From the NCBI GenBank assembly GCA_910585625.1, contig CAJUFQ010000057.1, positions 1 to 8,307 on the forward strand: a DNA stretch of 8,307 nucleotides, read 5' to 3'. Origin of the DNA: an uncultured Lachnospiraceae bacterium. GTDB lineage: Bacteria; Bacillota; Clostridia; Lachnospirales; Lachnospiraceae. Below, in pieces: positions 1-6,100 of this stretch (positions are counted from its first letter, which is position 1; every line of letters starts with the position of its first letter). The notes under the pieces are model-generated. The model ran no database searches. It was not told where the DNA came from and saw only the letters and a list, made by a program, of their open reading frames with translations. A program made the translations under genes and the position numbers.

Positions 1-1
1 T

Positions 2-130
2 ATCACTTGGGAGTCTTCGCCTTCGTATGACAGTGAGACGGCGGGCGAATATGTCTTTACACCTGTTTTGCCGGAGGGATATGTACTGTCGGAGGACGTC
101 ACTCTGCCGCAGATTACGGTGACGGTAGAG
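2..130 (+). other. C-terminal part of an Ig-like module
   Basis: Residues 1-43 carry the pattern TWES-x2-YD-x5-GEYVFTP-x3-PEGY followed by P.ITVTVE. This pattern recurs in Ig-like modules of Clostridia surface proteins, where a Trp-Glu-Ser strand is followed by a G-x-Y-x-F-x-P strand and a closing I-x-V-x-V strand. The beginning of the module lies left of the window, which shows that the gene starts upstream and not at the in-frame TTG at 68. Confidence 0.6.
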
Positions 131-3100
131 GCGTCAGAGGAATTTCAGGCGGTCACGGTTGCCGGAGAACTTCTGGCAAAGATTCTGTCAGATTATTTTG
201 ACGGTCTTTTGGAGGATGAAATCTACGATGCCATTCTTGCGATGGATGAGGATACCCGGCTTTCCCTGACTGCGGATTATGAAGCAATGCTTGCTGCTAT
301 GACGCAGGAGGATGCGGCGGACGAGAGGCTGCAGATTATCGTAAGCGAAATCGAACGGGGCATTGCGGATGCGGTAGCGAAAATGCCAGTAAAAGCACCT
401 GTGTTTTTGAAAGCACGGACCGATGCGCCGCGCTCGTCGGGTTCAATTCCCTTAAGGAGGATTTCCGGCGACGGAAATGCGTTCGTGTATCACAGCTTTA
501 AGGAGACGAAGTCCTTTACTGCAGGCGAGACCTATGCTTTCTTAAATGGCATATATGGATATGAGGATGCAGTTTCTGTGCTGGGTTCCGGAGCAATTCT
601 GAAAGCGACAACTATAGAGAATGGCTCTTATAATTATATACGATATAGGTATGGAGAGTCTGCAACGGTAAAAAAGTATGTGAATGTAATAACCAGTGGA
701 AAGGACTTCGACAGATGTGTTATCGGCGGGCTGTATCAGGTGCCTGATTCCGGAACGCCAACAGAATACCGGTATTTTTGCGGATTTGGCGGAGCGCGGA
801 ATTGCGGTCCTTACTATGCCTATACTTATGTGAAAGAGAGCCTTACTGCTGCGGACGTATCGGCTTCCTTAAATGATATAGAGAAACAGGGCTCTACGGA
901 CCCGATGGATTATACCGTCTCGGTCGCCTTTGGCGGGAACCGAAGCATGACGCTGGATGCCGGAAGCTATACTGTGCAGATTCCAGACCCCGATTCGGAT
1001 GAAATAATAATTATCGTATCGGACAGTGAGGGAAATAATATTAATACAAAATTTCGGATACCGCTTGTTGTGAATTATGATGGTAACGGGACGGGCGTGA
1101 GCAATCTTCCAAAGATACAGCCGGCCTGGACAGGGGAAAGTGTTACAATAAGTAGTATGACACCGATACGAAGCGGTTACAGCTTTGTTAACTGGAAAGA
1201 GGCGCAGAAGGGAACTACTTATACGAAGGGGCAGAGGATTGCTTCTTTTGGGTCAACATCCCTGTTGTTGAAAGCACAGTGGAAGGATACACAGGCTCCT
1301 GATTTTACTTATTCCAAATCGCAGGTGATGATACGTGCGACGGCGGATGAAGTGAAACAGGCTGTGGAAGAGTCGTTGGTTATTACCGATAATGAGCCGG
1401 TCAGTGAATGTACTGTCACAGTGACAGGGCCTGCCAATATAACTCGTACGATTGGGGATAAGGATGTTACGGTTACGGTAAGGGATAAGGCTGGCAATAC
1501 TACGACCAAGACGGTAAAAGTGGAAGTGATTTCCCTTTCCCTGCTGATCGATACACCTGAGTTCACGGAGAGCACGAAAACGCTTTCGGCGGTTCTGGCA
1601 AGTCCGGGTGGGGATACCATTACGGAGACAGGGTTCGTATGGGGAATTATGAGCTCGCCCAGTATGACATTGAATAATGGGAAAAAGACGACGACGTCTC
1701 CTGTTACGGAAGCGAACGGTGAAATTTCCGTAGCTGTCGACAATATTCAAAAAGGTGTGAATTATTATGCCAGAGCCTATGCTGTCGCAGGAGGCGTGAC
1801 CTATTACAGCAATGAAATCATTTTTGGAATCGGAACGCCTAAATACGGAAGTTTTACGATTGAACATAAAAACGGGCCGAGATTTACCGTCACACGAAGC
1901 GGCGGAAGCGAGGGTGAACAGAAAGTCTATTACCGAACGGTCAACGGCTCTGCGGTAGGAGGTACCCATTTTACTCATCAGGCGTCTTCTCTGACCTTTG
2001 CAGCAGGCGAAACGTCAAAGACGTTCACGGTGAGCGAATACACAGCAAATTGGGCGTATACCGGCAAGCCTGCGACAGCTTATACCAACGCTAACCGCAT
2101 ATATTCGGTGGAGCTTTACCGTGTAACAGGCGGCGGTACGCTGGGCGATATGGTCAGAGCAAGCAGGACGATGAGGGCAGAGTCAGGCTATAAAGTGGAC
2201 AGGAATGTCTATACAACGGAGAAATCTATTGTAAATGTTGCCGAAGTAAATACGACATATGGCCAAAGGATTGCGGACACGACCGGGGGTCAGGGTGGCA
2301 CGAAGGAAAACGTGAGTTTTTTAACGAATCGCTACAATGAGATAAATTACAATACCAGCACGTCGTTTACAAGCTATTATAAAGATGCCAATGAGGTAAA
2401 ATATCTGAAAAATACGGCATCCGGGTGGTATTATCGTTACGACCTATATGCTTATGAGTATGAAGACGGATACGAACATGTTTATATGGGAACAAAGGCG
2501 CTGGCTGATACAAATTATTCATTAAGCGCAACCGACGCAGCAGTTTCCGGTGTGAGCGGGCAGCTTTGGGCATGTAATTTCCTGCAGGGTCAGAAAGATG
2601 CCGCCCTACATTATTATTTTCCAGATACCCGTACGGGAGGAGGTGAAGGTGGGGGATATCCGCTTAATTCTAATGGTAGAGCCTACGCTTACAACGGAAA
2701 GACTTATGTGGATTTAAAGGTAGACGATACCTGTTATGTCTATTTCGGGGCTACCGGTGCGGATAAGGATATCTGGTATGTAGATGGGCTTACAAGCTAT
2801 GCTGTTGTGCATGATAAGAATGAACCCAAGATGGTGGCAGTGGCCCCTATGGCAGGCGGCCTTTATAAGGCAGGCGATACCTTTACCGTATCTCTTATTT
2901 TTGATGAAATCGTAGACAGCGCGAACAGCAGTCTTTCGTCAGTTAATGTGGAAACCACATGGGGAGAGGCCAGATATACAGGCGGTGCGGATACCAACGT
3001 GCTATATTTTACAGGAAGCGTAAAAGCAGGAGCAAGCGGCACGCTAAATGTGACAAAGGTTAACAATGCCGGCAATATTAAGGATATGTGTAATACCAAT

Positions 3101-6100
3101 GGAACGGCCTGTCCGGGAGGCAGCGGAAATACGACTGCTTCCGCCAATACGGCACAGTCAAACTTCACGCTGACCTCTAAAGGAGTTGCAAATGGAATAG
3201 GTACGGTGAATATTGCCGTGAATGATAATAAAGCAAACACTAACTCGCTGCGTTATGTATGGTCCGATTCCACAACCATGCCTGTGACAGGCTGGGTGGA
3301 TACGTCTTCGTCGGAACTGACCGCTGCAAAAGGTACGTCGGGACTGTCTGTGTCTGTTCGGAAAGAGCCGGGAAGCGGAAGCAGCAATGGCAAATGGTAT
3401 CTCCATGTCATTGGCACCTATGACACTACGGGGGCGACCACATATAAATATGCAGAAGTGGATTTCGGGACGCCGCAATCCCCCACGGCCCCAGCCGCTC
3501 CGGCGCCTACACTTGCAGTCAGTGCCAATAACAGCGTGTGGGCGACAAGCAGAAATATTAATCTGACAACGACAAATGCAAGCGGCGGCACACTGCAATA
3601 CCGCAAGGCGGGGACGAGCAGTTGGAAGACTCTTTCGGTAAGCTCACCTGCAGTTACCGTGACAGAAAACGGATGGTATACGTTCCAATTGAGTTCAAAG
3701 AATAAAGAGTATATTATCACAAAGGACATTCAGGTAGAAAAGATTGACAGGAACAATCCCACCGGAGCGGTTGGAGCGCGTTTAGAAAGCGGAACGAACC
3801 AGACAACGAAGGCAGGCGTATATACGAAGATTACGCTGCCCGTTACTTTTTCGGACTCCCAGTCCGGTGTAAAGTCGGTGCAGTATGCGTGGACGAATAC
3901 TACGGGTACGCCAGCAACAAGCGCATGGAAAAGCCTTACGGCCAGTCAGGTACAGGCAGGTAAAGCCGAGCTTTCTTACACGGCCTCGGAGAGTACGGAA
4001 ACTACAAAATACCTGCATATTAAAGTGACAGATCAGGTGAATCATACCTATACGGCGAAATCTGCTGGCTATACCGTGATTTCACAGGCGGCGATTAATT
4101 CCCATGCGCCGAAAATTACCCTGACCGGCGCGCCCACGACGTGGACGAACGATATGGCCACTCTGGAATGGTCATTGACAGATTATGCGGGGAAAAATTA
4201 TGAGGTCATCCTGCCGGATGGCAAAAAGGCAAAAACCAATGCAAACAGCGGGGAAACATGGGCGTTAAGGAACGGAACTTATACGGTAAAAGTGCGGGAT
4301 CTGGATTATGGCGGAGAAAACACGGCCACTGTAAATGTGCAGTATATTGACACGACTGCGCCTGTGGTGAATGTATCGGGTGTATCCGACAGCTGGCAGG
4401 GAAGTAATCAGATCGTTACCTTTTCTGCAAACGACAGTCAGAGCGGCGTGGGGAAAAAATATATTAAAATAGTAACTTCCAATGAGGAAATACCCACGGA
4501 GGGATTGACGGAACTTACGTCGTCAAATACCGTGAGCGTAAATGGAAACGGCGTCTGGTATGTTTATTATAAGTATTATGATCAGGCGGGCGACGACAGT
4601 GTCGGCAGAGAGTCGAATAAGACAGAGGGATTTGCCGGGCCGATCAGAATTGATACTGCGGAGCCTGTGCTGACAGCGACATACAAAACCGTGGGTGTTC
4701 CAAAGAACGAGGGACTTCCGGTTTCCGTTAAGGCGACATATGGCATGTCCGGCGGAAATGTGAAAGTAAACAGCGAGGAGATCGCTGCCCTTACCGCCGA
4801 GCCGGGCGACGCAGACGGGGAAATCAACAGAGAAACCGACTATAAAGTGATGGAGAAAGGCACTTACCGTTTTGACCTTACAAGCGGTTCGGGGAAAACC
4901 GTTGCGAAATCCCTGACCGTATACGAGGCGGTATTTGTATCCGGTACGGAGGCCGCAGCAGCATCCCAGCTTGCGGCGGCGAACGCAACGTTGGTGAAGC
5001 CGGATGATCCGCAGCGAGCAGGATATGCCTTTAAAGGCTGGTATACAGCGGAGTCGGGCGGAAGCGAGTGGGACTTCGATACAGATCAGGTGACGGCGGA
5101 TCTGACATTATATGCCCAATGGCGGGATGAAACGGGGCCGGACGCACCTGTTTTACAGAAAAATATCGTTTTGCCAACAGGGTGGACAAATGCGCAGAAG
5201 ACGATTCCACTGACCCTTCATGACGGTGTGGGTGTGGAGCAGCTATGGGTAAGCATTGACGGGGGCAAATATCAGAAAGTAGACGACTTCACCGGAAGCG
5301 TCGGCGATGCGCCCTGTCATTACGAATATAAGGAGGTTGCGGAGGGAGCGCATACTTATCGGTTCAAGGCTGTAGATGCGGCAGGAAATGAGTCGCCGGA
5401 AAGCAAAGAATTTAAGGTCATGTTAGACAATACAAAACCTGTGATCGGTACGCTTACCTATGAAAACAAGGAGGCGAATCTCTGGCAGTATATCATTGGG
5501 AAAAAGAGCATGATCATTCATGTGCCTGTTGAGGAAACGGGAAGCGGCGTGAAACAAATCAGTTATACCATGACGCCTGAAGATGCGGGTGGAAATCCTG
5601 ATAGTAGCAAAACCAGGACGAAGACTGCCTCTGTGGCAAATGGCGAAGCACAGATTACGTTTGCTGAGAATTTTAAAGGAACTATTACCATTACCTGTGC
5701 GGATACGGCAGGTAATGCCGCGGACAGCGTGACCGTGGACGCAAGCCAGGGGGCAAAGGGTGTCATTGTGGAGGACCATGCGCCGGATATTACCACGGAT
5801 TTAAGGGAAAACAGCTATTATGATGATGTCCCGGCGGTACAGGTGAAGGTAAAAGACGATACATCGCAGACAGTCACGGCGGGAATCGCTAACGTTACTT
5901 ATCGGGTCGGAAGCGACGTGGAAAGGAAAATTACTGTCGATACGAGTGTTTTAAAGACGGAGGTTTCCTTTACGATTCCGGCGGATGAGATACCGAAAGG
6001 TATCACAACGATAAGGATTACCGCCATAGATAATGCGGGAAATGAAGCGTCGAGAAATGTGACTGTCAGGGTAAAAGGACAGGAGGCGACGCCCACGGCA

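Noticed and set aside
1253..1978. Long open frame on the - strand (241 residues)
   Set aside because: It lies wholly opposite well-supported domain-coding sequence. Its translation is Arg/Cys/Ser-rich with no recognisable domain, as expected for an antisense shadow.
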